A DNA stretch of 64,000 nt from Bacillus sp. ISL-34. Lineage in GTDB: Bacteria; Bacillota; Bacilli; Bacillales; DSM-1321. How positions within the stretch are numbered: the first letter of the stretch is position 1; each line of letters begins with the position of its first letter. Positions 1 to 7,124 of this stretch are shown one piece after another. Location of the stretch: assembly GCF_018613325.1 (NCBI RefSeq), contig NZ_JAGGQJ010000001.1, positions 100,865 to 164,864 of the forward strand, given 5' to 3'. The position numbers and the translations under genes are program-made. The notes under the pieces are model-generated. The model was not told the origin of the DNA. It did no database searches and was given only the letters and a program-made list of their open reading frames with translations.

Positions 1-853
1 AGTTAATATGGTTTTCTTTTTTCCCACCGATACGCTTTATCTTTTTTTCCTGTAATACTTTCAGTAATTTAGCTTGCATGGCAAGTGGGAGTTCCCCGAT
101 TTCATCTAAGAAAAGAGTTCCGCTGTCAGCCTGCTCAATCAAGCCTTGCCTCCCTTGTTTATTTGCCCCTGTAAATGATCCCGGCTCATAGCCGAATATT
201 TCTGATTCAAACAAACTTTCAGGTATCGTGCTGCAATTCACTTCGATAAAAGGTTCTTTCTTTCGGTTGCTTTGGTCATGAACAGCACGGGCAAAAGTGC
301 TTTTCCCTACCCCGGAAGGTCCTAATAAGAGAATCGTGGCATCGGTTTTTGAAACATTATGAATCGTTTTTAAAATATGCTTCGTTTCATTACTTCTGGC
401 AATCATATAATGGTAATCCAGTTCCTTTTCCCTTAAATCCTCGACTTCCGTTTGATAGCCTTTTACTTTTCGTTGTAATTGCTCAAATTGATCCTGTAAT
501 TGCAGGATCTCGGTTTGGTCCTGACCATAGCTGATTACCCTGACGAGAAGTCCTTCCTTATTAAAAATGGGGTAGCCGGTCGACATGACAACATGACCCG
601 TTTTCGTTTCTTGCATTATGCGCTTCGCTTTCTTTTCTTTTAAAACAATCGCATTGATGGAAGGTGTGAGAAGGCCCTCACTTTCTAATTGATAGACGGA
701 GGTACCGATATAAGAGTCACTTTTCATACCATAAATCTCCCAAAGCTTGGGGTTGGAATATAAAATGATTCCATCTTGATCGGTAATGAGAATGTTATTA
801 TTCGATGTTTCAATGATCTTATTTAGTTCTTCCTCCAGCATATCGTCGTACAT
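1..853 (-). CDS. PAS-domain sigma-54-dependent transcriptional activator (partial, C-terminus off the left edge)
   Basis: Reading the minus strand from the ATG at 853 gives an N-terminal PAS-like sensor (starting MYDDMLEEELNKIIE, with ILITDQDGIILYSNPK), a short coiled linker (QLQDQFEQLQRKV), then an AAA+ sigma-54 interaction domain. Visible in the latter are Walker A (LLGPSGVGKST), the loop that contacts sigma-54 in the variant form GSFTGA instead of GAFTGA, and Walker B (GTLFLDEIGELP). The family couples ATP hydrolysis to open-complex formation by sigma-54 RNA polymerase. The C-terminal helix-turn-helix would lie beyond the window. A GGAGCGG ribosome site precedes the start. The gene is divergent from the ureohydrolase operon, whose leader holds a sigma-54 promoter, so it is very likely that operon's activator. 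The ligand of the PAS domain is unknown. Confidence 0.9.
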   Translation of the reverse strand, partial: MYDDMLEEELNKIIETSNNNILITDQDGIILYSNPKLWEIYGMKSDSYIGTSVYQLESEGLLTPSINAIVLKEKKAKRIMQETKTGHVVMSTGYPIFNKEGLLVRVISYGQDQTEILQLQDQFEQLQRKVKGYQTEVEDLREKELDYHYMIARSNETKHILKTIHNVSKTDATILLLGPSGVGKSTFARAVHDQSNRKKEPFIEVNCSTIPESLFESEIFGYEPGSFTGANKQGRQGLIEQADSGTLFLDEIGELPLAMQAKLLKVLQEKKIKRIGGKKENHIN

Positions 854-1012
854 AAGTTCCGCTCCTTTGGGTCTTGGGATGCTATTTAATTAAAATATAA
901 ATCAAAAAGTCAAAATAATCAAAAATTAAATTAAAAAACAAGAAAATGATTAAGTTTTTAATCAATCGATGAAACAAAATAACGAAAGGCCTTATATACC
1001 GCAGCGAAATAG

Positions 1013-1030
1013 TTGGCCTGAATCTTGCTT
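1013..1030 (+). promoter_or_regulatory. Sigma-54 (-24/-12) promoter of the ureohydrolase operon
   Basis: The sequence TTGGCCTGAATCTTGCTT matches the consensus TTGGCAC-N5-TTGCT. It has the invariant GG and GC doublets separated by exactly ten bases. It lies about 130 bp upstream of the ureohydrolase start and faces it. A sigma-54 activator is encoded divergently next door. Transcription should start near 1040. Confidence 0.8.
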
Positions 1031-1157
1031 ATGTAATTAGGTAAGAAGAGAATTTCCATAGCCATTCTATTAGAAAAGATGGAAGTTTGTATGACATCTG
1101 CAATTGCAGTGAAGTGAAAAATAATAATGGCAGAATTAGAATTTAGGAGGATGTTAC

Positions 1158-2156
1158 ATGATGAAGTATCAACCGAAAGACTCATTCAAATCACCCCGTT
1201 TTTGTGGAGTGCGTACGTTTATGCGGCTCCCATTTGTTGAACGGGTGGATGAACATATGGATTTTGTCATTACGGGGATTCCTTTTGATTCCGGGCAATC
1301 ATTTAGAACGGGAGCGAGATTCGGACCGGAAGCCATTCGCGATTTTTCAATCCTTTTACGTCCTTATAATCCAGAACAAGATATTAATATTTTTGACTAT
1401 ATTTCTGGAATAGATTATGGGGATATTCCGATCATTCCGGGGTATATCTCTGAAACATATAAAAAGATCGAAGAAGGGCTTACCCCCGTCATTGAAAAAG
1501 GGATCATTCCCATTTCATTGGGGGGCGATCATTCCATTACACTAGGAGAGTTACGTGCAATCGTAAAAAAACATGGACCTGTTGCCCTGCTTCAATTCGA
1601 TGCTCACTCTGATACTTGGGATAGTTATTTTGATCAAAAGTATAATCACGGAACCGTTTTTCGCCGTGCAATAGAAGAGGGTCTCATCGATGTATCGCGA
1701 TCTCTTCAAATTGGTATGAGGGGAGGTCTGTATGGACCGGAAGATCTTCAGGATGCCCGGGATTTAGGTTTAGGCGTTTATACGACAAACGATTATAAAC
1801 GTATCGGGGTCGAAAAGATGCTAGGGGTCATTCATGAGCGTGTCGCGAATGGTCCGGTATTTTTATCTTTTGACATTGATTTTTTAGATCCGGTCTATGC
1901 TCCAGGAACGGGTACCCCAGAAGTTTCCGGTGCCAGCATTGATGATGCTTTAGCCTTGGTAAGAGGCTTGACGAATATAGATTTTGTCGGCTTCGACCTT
2001 GTTGAGGTTTTACCATCATACGATCACGGACAAATCACGGCTGCCGCAGCCGCTAATATTGTCTATGAATTCATCACACTCATCGCTCTCGCAAAAAAAG
2101 GGAAACTGGAGAAAAAAGAGAGAGTGGGAGATTTCGAAACCCAGCTTAACAACTAG
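1158..2156 (+). CDS. Ureohydrolase of the agmatinase/guanidino-acid hydrolase group
   Basis: Ureohydrolases use a binuclear metal centre (usually Mn2+) to split a guanidino group into urea and an amine. All metal-ligand motifs are visible: GGDHS near residue 125, DAHSD near 152 and SFDIDFLDP near 240. Length (332 residues) fits agmatinase, guanidinobutyrase, guanidinopropionase and proclavaminate amidinohydrolase. The N-terminal GVRTFMRLP and central LQIGMRGGLY resemble the guanidino-acid branch more than arginase. The start has AGGAGG seven bases upstream; a second ATG follows at once. It is first in an operon with a sodium symporter, class II aldolase and 2-hydroxyacid dehydrogenase, downstream of a sigma-54 promoter. 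This suggests catabolism of an imported guanidino compound for nitrogen. The exact substrate cannot be read from the sequence. Confidence 0.88.
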   Translation: MMKYQPKDSFKSPRFCGVRTFMRLPFVERVDEHMDFVITGIPFDSGQSFRTGARFGPEAIRDFSILLRPYNPEQDINIFDYISGIDYGDIPIIPGYISETYKKIEEGLTPVIEKGIIPISLGGDHSITLGELRAIVKKHGPVALLQFDAHSDTWDSYFDQKYNHGTVFRRAIEEGLIDVSRSLQIGMRGGLYGPEDLQDARDLGLGVYTTNDYKRIGVEKMLGVIHERVANGPVFLSFDIDFLDPVYAPGTGTPEVSGASIDDALALVRGLTNIDFVGFDLVEVLPSYDHGQITAAAAANIVYEFITLIALAKKGKLEKKERVGDFETQLNN

Positions 2157-2171
2157 TTTCCTCATTTAACT

Positions 2172-2215
2172 GTAAAGAAGGAAGGAACCGGTGCAATCCT
2201 TTCTTCCCTCTTTAC
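2172..2215 (+). other. Intercistronic hairpin between ureohydrolase and symporter
   Basis: The arms GTAAAGAAGGAAGGAA and TTTCTTCCCTCTTTAC pair with small bulges around a short loop. No U-tract follows, so it is more likely an RNA-stability or partial-termination element within the operon than a full terminator. Inference only. Confidence 0.4.
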
Positions 2216-2256
2216 AAAGCTATAAGAACAATACAAGCCCAAAAGGAGATGTGTAA

Positions 2257-3693
2257 ATGCATATTTTGGATATATCGATCATGATTCTATATTTTTCTGT
2301 TTTAATCATTGTGGGAGTAATTGGATCCAGACGGGCAAAAACAGCAGATGATTTCATTGTAGCAGGACGTAATCTTGGTCATTTTATGTATTTATCCTGT
2401 TTAGCTGCTGTGATATTAGGGGGTGCTTCTACTCTAGGAACAGCAAAGTTAGGTTATCAGTTTGGGATATCCGGTATTTGGCTAGTGGTGATGATCGGGC
2501 TCGGCATTATCGCTATCGGGTTGTTTTTAACGAATAAGATATTTAATTTAAAAGTATTGACGATCAGTGAAATGCTTGAGAAGCGCTACAACTCTCAAAC
2601 AAGATTGATCAGTGCCCTTGTCTCTGTTATCTATACATTCATGCTGACTGTAACACAAGTGATTGGGATGGGGACAATTTTACATGTTTTGGCTGGCTGG
2701 AATTTAACGGTTTCCATGATAGTCGGGGGTGGGATCGTTTTATTTTATACAATATTAGGAGGTATGTGGTCAGTAACCATGACTGATGTCGTGCAATTCG
2801 TCATCATGACGATCGGCATTTTCTTTATCATGCTTCCAATGAGCATCTCTAAGGCTGGAGGGTGGGGCTCGCTTAAAGAAAATCTCCCTGCATCACATTT
2901 CGAGTTAGGCAACATTGGCGGAGAGACGATTTTTCAATATTTCCTACTATTTACTCTGGGGGTAATCGTAGGCCAAGATATATGGCAGCGTCTTTTTACC
3001 GCACGAACCAAAGCTGTTTCTCGTGGAGGAACGGTTGGAGCGGGACTATATAGTGTTTTTTATGCGATTGCAATCAGTATCATTGGAATGTGCGCTTTTA
3101 TTATCCTTCCTAATTTAGGCGATCCACAAAATGCATTTACCAGTATAGCGATGGTAACTTTACCTGCCGGTCTATTGGGGGTTGTCATTGCGAGTGTGGT
3201 ATCGGCCCTTATGTCCACAGCTTCAGGAACTTTGCTTGCTTCGTCCACTTTGGTTGTTAATGACATCATTAAAAAATATATCGGTCAAGGAATGAATGAA
3301 CGTCAATTTTTAAAAACATCTCGAATTACAACTTTAACGATTGGTGTATTGGCCATAATCGTTTCGATATGGATTCAAGATATTTTAGTTGCATTGGATG
3401 TAGCTTACGCAATTTTATCCGGTGCTGTGTTCTTTCCGATCATCCTAGGTTTCTTTTGGAAAAGGGTCACGGCTACGGCCGCATTTTACTCGATTCTTGC
3501 CAGCATGATCGTTATTATTGTCGGATTGGTGATTAATGGACCTTCCTCCACTCAACCAATTCTGTACGGGCTCGCTACTAGTTTTGTCGTCATTACTACA
3601 ATCACTCTCCTAAGTAATAATGATCACAAGAACGAAAGTGAAGTAAAGCAAGATGTAAAGGGTAAATCTGACATGGACACCATGGCTAATTGA
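2257..3693 (+). CDS. Sodium:solute symporter (SSS family)
   Basis: This is a polytopic membrane protein of 478 residues with roughly 13 hydrophobic segments, typical of the SSS fold. It has the N-terminal signature DDFIVAGRNLGHFMYLSCLAA and the conserved GGMWSVTMTDVVQF segment. SSS proteins take up organic acids, amino acids, sugars or urea with Na+. AAAAGGAG lies upstream of the ATG at 2257. Position directly after the ureohydrolase suggests it imports the guanidino substrate. The gene ends inside the leader of the aldolase gene, indicating a single transcript. Confidence 0.9.
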   Translation: MHILDISIMILYFSVLIIVGVIGSRRAKTADDFIVAGRNLGHFMYLSCLAAVILGGASTLGTAKLGYQFGISGIWLVVMIGLGIIAIGLFLTNKIFNLKVLTISEMLEKRYNSQTRLISALVSVIYTFMLTVTQVIGMGTILHVLAGWNLTVSMIVGGGIVLFYTILGGMWSVTMTDVVQFVIMTIGIFFIMLPMSISKAGGWGSLKENLPASHFELGNIGGETIFQYFLLFTLGVIVGQDIWQRLFTARTKAVSRGGTVGAGLYSVFYAIAISIIGMCAFIILPNLGDPQNAFTSIAMVTLPAGLLGVVIASVVSALMSTASGTLLASSTLVVNDIIKKYIGQGMNERQFLKTSRITTLTIGVLAIIVSIWIQDILVALDVAYAILSGAVFFPIILGFFWKRVTATAAFYSILASMIVIIVGLVINGPSSTQPILYGLATSFVVITTITLLSNNDHKNESEVKQDVKGKSDMDTMAN

Positions 3694-3737
3694 TGTTTCG
3701 GCAAAAAAACGGAAAAAGATTCGAGGAGGAAAGAAAT

Positions 3738-4499
3738 ATGACAAAGACAATTTCCCTGCAACCCGCAACATTCAATACATTGGAAGAAGAGCGCAATCAC
3801 AGGAAGGAACGGTTGGCAGCTGCATTCCGTCTTTTTTCAAAGTTTGGTTTCGATGAAGGGATAGCTGGCCATATTACGGTCCGTGATCCTAAATATACTG
3901 ACCATTTCTGGGTTAATCCGTTTGGGATGCATTTTAGTCAAATTTCCGTTTCGGATCTTATATTGGTTAATCATAAAGGTGATATTGTAGAGGGGGAACA
4001 TTCAGTGAATGGTGCAGCCTTTGCCATTCATTCTGAAATCCATAAAGCGCGACCGGACGCCATTGCAGCGGCACATGCTCATTCAGTCTATGGAAAGACA
4101 TGGTCTTCCTTAGGCAGACTGTTAGATCCGATTACGCAAGATGCCTGCCAATTTTACAGAGATCATGCATTATTTGATGATTTTACTGGTGTGGTTTATG
4201 CATCCGAAGAAGGGAAACGCATTGCTAAGGCTTTAGGCCAATACAAAGCTGTCATCCTTCGCAACCATGGATTGTTAACTGTAGGCCAGTCTGTAGATTC
4301 AGCTGCGTGGTGGTTCATAACAATGGAACGTTCATGTCAAGCACAGATAATGGCTGAATCTGTAGGTAAGCCTGTTTTTATAGAAGAAGAGTATGCAAAG
4401 TTAACGGCAGAACAAACGGGAACGGAATATGAGGGATGGCTGAGCTTTCAGCCTCTTTGGGACAGAATCAGAAAAGAGCAATCAGATTTCTTGAAGTGA
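3738..4499 (+). CDS. Class II aldolase/adducin family protein
   Basis: This 253-residue protein belongs to the fuculose-phosphate-aldolase-like family, which uses Zn2+ for aldol cleavage or, in some members, decarboxylation or epimerisation. The zinc-binding histidines are visible as HAHSVYGK (near residue 115) and RNHG (near 176). Other family segments are GHITVRDP and HSEIHKARPDA. An open frame runs upstream to 3690, but GAGGAGGA sits ten bases before the ATG at 3738, which is therefore the start. Together with the following dehydrogenase it probably breaks down the carbon chain left after deguanidination. The actual reaction is unknown. Confidence 0.82.
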   Translation: MTKTISLQPATFNTLEEERNHRKERLAAAFRLFSKFGFDEGIAGHITVRDPKYTDHFWVNPFGMHFSQISVSDLILVNHKGDIVEGEHSVNGAAFAIHSEIHKARPDAIAAAHAHSVYGKTWSSLGRLLDPITQDACQFYRDHALFDDFTGVVYASEEGKRIAKALGQYKAVILRNHGLLTVGQSVDSAAWWFITMERSCQAQIMAESVGKPVFIEEEYAKLTAEQTGTEYEGWLSFQPLWDRIRKEQSDFLK

Positions 4500-4589
4500 G
4501 CATAAAGCACGGCGTGGTATAATCGCGACGGATTCCCTTCCCATAAAAGAAGGAAAAAAGGTATTGTAGGTTCTTGAGGAGGTTTTATA

Positions 4590-5579
4590 ATGTCCGGTTC
4601 CAAGAAAACAGCACCTTCACTTTATATCAGGGTCGATATACCGGAAAAATACATCAATCAGTTTAAGGAGATTTGTTCAGAAGTTGTTGTCGAGCCATGG
4701 GAATTCGGTGAACCCGAACCACAGCCAACAGTTGATCTATCAAGGTTTGATGTCATTTATACGCTGGGTCTTCATGATAATCTTAACATTATAAAAAAAG
4801 CTCCAAAGATTAAATGGGTCCATTCAGACACAGCTGGAGTGGAGGCCATGCTGAATGAAGATATACAAAACAGCGATGTCATCATCACCAATGTCAAAGG
4901 CTGCACATCTGTCCCGATAGCCGAGCATACAATTGCGATGCTGTCTTCGTTAGCAAGAGGTGTACCGACAATGATCAGAAATCAAATAAACAACACCTGG
5001 GTTGAAATTCCTGTGAAAGATCTTGAGAATGCGACAGTGGGGATAATTGGGTATGGTGATATTGGCCATGAGATAGCAAAGAGATGTAAATCACTAGGTA
5101 TGACCGTTATTGGCTGCCGCCGGAATCCCTCCAAGAGGAACACAGAATATGAACCTGCTGATTTGATAATGGGTATGGATCAAGTGGATGAGGTCCTTTC
5201 CAGGTCAGATTTTGTCGTCTTGGCCCTTCCGTTTACAAAAGATACATCATACTTTTTTAATAAAGAGCGCTTAAATAAAATGAAAAAAGGCAGCTATGTA
5301 ATTAATGTCGGCCGAGGTAATACGATTGTGGATGAAGATTTAATCGATTCCTTGAGCAATGGGCACATAGCAGGTGCGGCTCTCGATGTATTTGAAGTAG
5401 AACCACTACCTAAGGATCACCCTTTCTGGCAGCTGGAAAATGTCATGGTTTCCCCACATAATGCTTACAACTCTTCCAAACACCTAGATCGTGTAATGGA
5501 AGTATTCCTGAAAAATTTAAAGCTTTATTCTGACGGTAAACCCCTAATGAACGTTGTAGAAAAAAAACTGGGTTATTAA
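4590..5579 (+). CDS. D-isomer-specific 2-hydroxyacid dehydrogenase
   Basis: This NAD(P)-dependent oxidoreductase has 329 residues. The Rossmann nucleotide-binding motif GYGDIGHEIAKR lies near residue 155. The catalytic residues are all present: Arg in NVGRGN, Glu in ALDVFEVEPLP and the His in SPHNAYNS. The family interconverts 2-keto and D-2-hydroxy acids. GAGGAGG lies seven bases before the ATG. It is last in the sigma-54 operon and is followed by an intrinsic terminator. Interconverting a 2-keto intermediate of the guanidino-acid pathway is a reasonable role but is inference. Confidence 0.88.
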   Translation: MSGSKKTAPSLYIRVDIPEKYINQFKEICSEVVVEPWEFGEPEPQPTVDLSRFDVIYTLGLHDNLNIIKKAPKIKWVHSDTAGVEAMLNEDIQNSDVIITNVKGCTSVPIAEHTIAMLSSLARGVPTMIRNQINNTWVEIPVKDLENATVGIIGYGDIGHEIAKRCKSLGMTVIGCRRNPSKRNTEYEPADLIMGMDQVDEVLSRSDFVVLALPFTKDTSYFFNKERLNKMKKGSYVINVGRGNTIVDEDLIDSLSNGHIAGAALDVFEVEPLPKDHPFWQLENVMVSPHNAYNSSKHLDRVMEVFLKNLKLYSDGKPLMNVVEKKLGY

Positions 5580-5628
5580 CTATTGAAAAGAAAATTTCAA
5601 CAATCAATCATAGAAATAGAGTAAGAGG

Positions 5629-5660
5629 GCAGACCCTGATTGGGTTTGCTTTTTTTGTTT
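5629..5660 (+). terminator. Intrinsic terminator of the ureohydrolase operon
   Basis: GCAGACCC and GGGTTTGC pair (one G-T wobble) around a five-base loop and run into a T-tract from 5650. Confidence 0.75.
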
Positions 5661-5739
5661 AAAAGCCAATGCTTCATCTTTTTCTTGTATAGGACAATCT
5701 CTGATCAGGAAAAGCTGAATGTAAGGAGGCGATGTATGA

Positions 5740-5832
5740 ATGGGTACTTTCGAAGTTATTTCCCTGATGCTAAGCTTTGGCATGTTTGTAATTGCTATTC
5801 TTGATTTCAAAAATCATGACAAGAATCCTTGA
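5740..5832 (+). CDS. Putative holin-like toxin, 30 residues (type I toxin candidate)
   Basis: The peptide starts MGTFEVISLMLSFGMFVIAI and ends with a short charged tail (DFKNHDKNP). One hydrophobic helix after a Tyr/Phe-Glu start and the segment SLMLSFG are typical of the Bacillus putative holin-like toxin family. These are membrane peptides usually repressed by an antisense RNA. AAGGAGG lies at 5723-5729, ten bases before the ATG. Two other ATGs in other frames (5732, 5736) make only very short or cysteine-rich peptides. I could not identify the antisense RNA promoter. The probable terminator of this gene is duplicated and split by the repeat element that follows. Confidence 0.6.
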   Translation: MGTFEVISLMLSFGMFVIAILDFKNHDKNP

Positions 5833-5954
5833 AGATAATGGAGCAGGCCGATGTGTTTGATTAATAATGGAAGCGTTTAAAAAAATGCCGGGTTGTGAAG
5901 GTATTGATTTTCTCGATTTTTTAAACTTGCAGAGAACACTTATGAGGTGTTCTT

Positions 5955-6371
5955 CAGACTGTAGACAAACTCGATGAAAACTCAGTTTGCCTGCAGTTTT
6001 TTGTTTGAAAGGTCCAGTTGATTTCAGAAATCCGCTCCCTTTCCGCCGACTGTCTGCCAAGCCTCCTCGGCGCAAGCGCCTTTGGTGTCTCGGCTAGCCA
6101 GTTATTCGGCAGGAGTGTCGCAAATTTCTTCAATCCAATGAGGATTACAGTAAAAAACCATAAAGACCGGAGCACTATATTCGATTCGCTGCACTGTCTT
6201 GGGCAGTTGACGCAGTTTATCGACCTAAACCACACTTTATTCGACCGTTCACGCACAGTATTCGACCTACCCCGCACAGTATTCGGCCGTTGAGGCACTA
6301 TATTCGACCGTTCACAAGTTTTTTTCGACCTTCACCTCACTTATTTGGTATCCGAACACCCTTTTGTCTAC
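5955..6371 (+). repeat. Composite dispersed repeat, copy A
   Basis: The order is: a hairpin beginning CAGACTGTAGACAAACTC whose other arm is GTTTGCCTGCAG plus T6 (5956-6001); a core repeat at 6012-6146 shared with 32288-32418 (inverted) and 53905-54042; a 21-bp tandem array (6171-6345); and an end segment ...CCCTTTTGTCTAC. The element is flanked by two near-identical palindromes, 5932-5954 and 6372-6395 (AGAACAC...GGTGTTCT). Open frames across it are chance products of GC-richer repeat DNA; no ribosome site precedes any of them. The core contains the hairpin GGCGC-AA-GCGCC. Confidence 0.8.
6171..6345 (+). repeat. Degenerate 21-bp tandem repeat, about eight units
   Basis: Units follow the pattern GCAC-N2-TATTCGACC-N6. 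Three consecutive units at 6253-6273, 6274-6294 and 6295-6315 are exactly 21 bp each. Earlier and later units are more diverged. The related element at 32157-32440 carries only one such unit in the same position, so the array expanded locally. There are no spacers, so it is not a CRISPR array. Confidence 0.8.
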
Positions 6372-6401
6372 GAGAACACCATTAGAGGTGTTCTTTTTTG
6401 T
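6372..6401 (+). terminator. Intrinsic terminator, duplicated form of the palindrome at 5932
   Basis: AGAACACC-ATTAGA-GGTGTTCT is followed by TTTTTT. The upstream copy at 5932-5954 has the hairpin but not the T-tract. This was probably the original terminator of the small toxin gene. Confidence 0.6.
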
Positions 6402-6418
6402 TTTCTTAGGTATCATCT

Positions 6419-6447
6419 TTGACAAAACAATGATATACAAGTATAGT
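6419..6447 (+). promoter_or_regulatory. Sigma-A promoter of the TetR/MFS operon
   Basis: TTGACA (6419-6424) and TATAGT (6442-6447) are separated by exactly 17 bases. They lie about 45 bp before the TetR start and directly upstream of the candidate operator. Confidence 0.75.
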
Positions 6448-6452
6448 CTCTA

Positions 6453-6471
6453 ATAGACCGGTTGATATAAT
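6453..6471 (+). promoter_or_regulatory. Candidate TetR-family operator (LmrA/YxaF-box-like)
   Basis: ATAGACCGGTTGATATAAT resembles the B. subtilis LmrA/YxaF recognition sequence as I recall it (an ATAGACC-RGTC-type box). It overlaps the expected transcription start of the operon, where repressor binding would block initiation. Autoregulation by the TetR protein encoded next is inferred. Confidence 0.5.
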
Positions 6472-6490
6472 TTCAAGGAGTGATCCAGCT

Positions 6491-7063
6491 ATGGCAGAAA
6501 AACGAAACTCTAAAGACATTCTTATTGAAGCTGCTTCCCGACTTTTTCGAATACGTGGATATTATGGTGTAGGGCTTAAGGACATTATTGAGGAAAGTGG
6601 TATTCCAAAAGGTTCTCTGTATCATTATTTTCCGAAAGGCAAAGAAGAATTGGCGATAGAGGCGATTATTCATACAAAAGAATTCGTGATAGATGAAATT
6701 CAACGGGGATTTGATGAAATCGAAGACCCTATCAAAGCCATTCAGGCTCATATTTTTCAATTATCCGAGGTATTTGGTGATAGTGAAAATCTATTAGGAC
6801 TGCCAATCGGGACGATTGCAGCGGAAACATATACAACGAGTGAGCAGATAAGAACGGCCTGCCAAGAAGCGATAGAAGATTGGCAATCCATATATGTGAA
6901 GAAATTACTCGAGGCGGAATTCAGTGAGAAACGGGCAAAAGAATTGAGTATCGTAATCAATGCTTTAATTGAGGGCGGTATCCTTTTATCCTTAACGGCG
7001 AAAAGCGGGGAACCTCTCCAGGCCATTGCGGAACAGATACCATTATTGCTGATAAATAAATAA
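6491..7063 (+). CDS. TetR/AcrR-family repressor (LmrA/YxaF-like)
   Basis: This 190-residue protein has an N-terminal helix-turn-helix (LIEAASRLFRIRGYYGVGLK ... SLYHYFPKGKEELAIEAI) typical of TetR proteins. Its C-terminal ligand domain resembles the LmrA/YxaF group (GLPIGTIAAET, IEDWQSIYVKKL). AAGGAG precedes the ATG. It forms a two-gene operon with a 14-TM drug exporter, the same arrangement as lmrAB of B. subtilis. The promoter region carries a matching operator candidate. Derepression by a toxic small molecule is expected; the inducer is unknown. Confidence 0.85.
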   Translation: MAEKRNSKDILIEAASRLFRIRGYYGVGLKDIIEESGIPKGSLYHYFPKGKEELAIEAIIHTKEFVIDEIQRGFDEIEDPIKAIQAHIFQLSEVFGDSENLLGLPIGTIAAETYTTSEQIRTACQEAIEDWQSIYVKKLLEAEFSEKRAKELSIVINALIEGGILLSLTAKSGEPLQAIAEQIPLLLINK

Positions 7064-7124
7064 GTCATGCGGAAAAATTATCTTAAGCTTAGGTCGAACA
7101 GTTAGTAATTGGAGGAAATATTTT

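Noticed and set aside
5770..6298. Overlapping open frames of 91-114 codons on both strands
   Set aside because: They lie wholly in the composite repeat, lack ribosome sites and resemble no protein; similar frames occur in other copies.
6171..6345. Regularly spaced short repeats, possible CRISPR array
   Set aside because: Units are head-to-tail with no unique spacers, degenerate, and no cas genes are present in the window.
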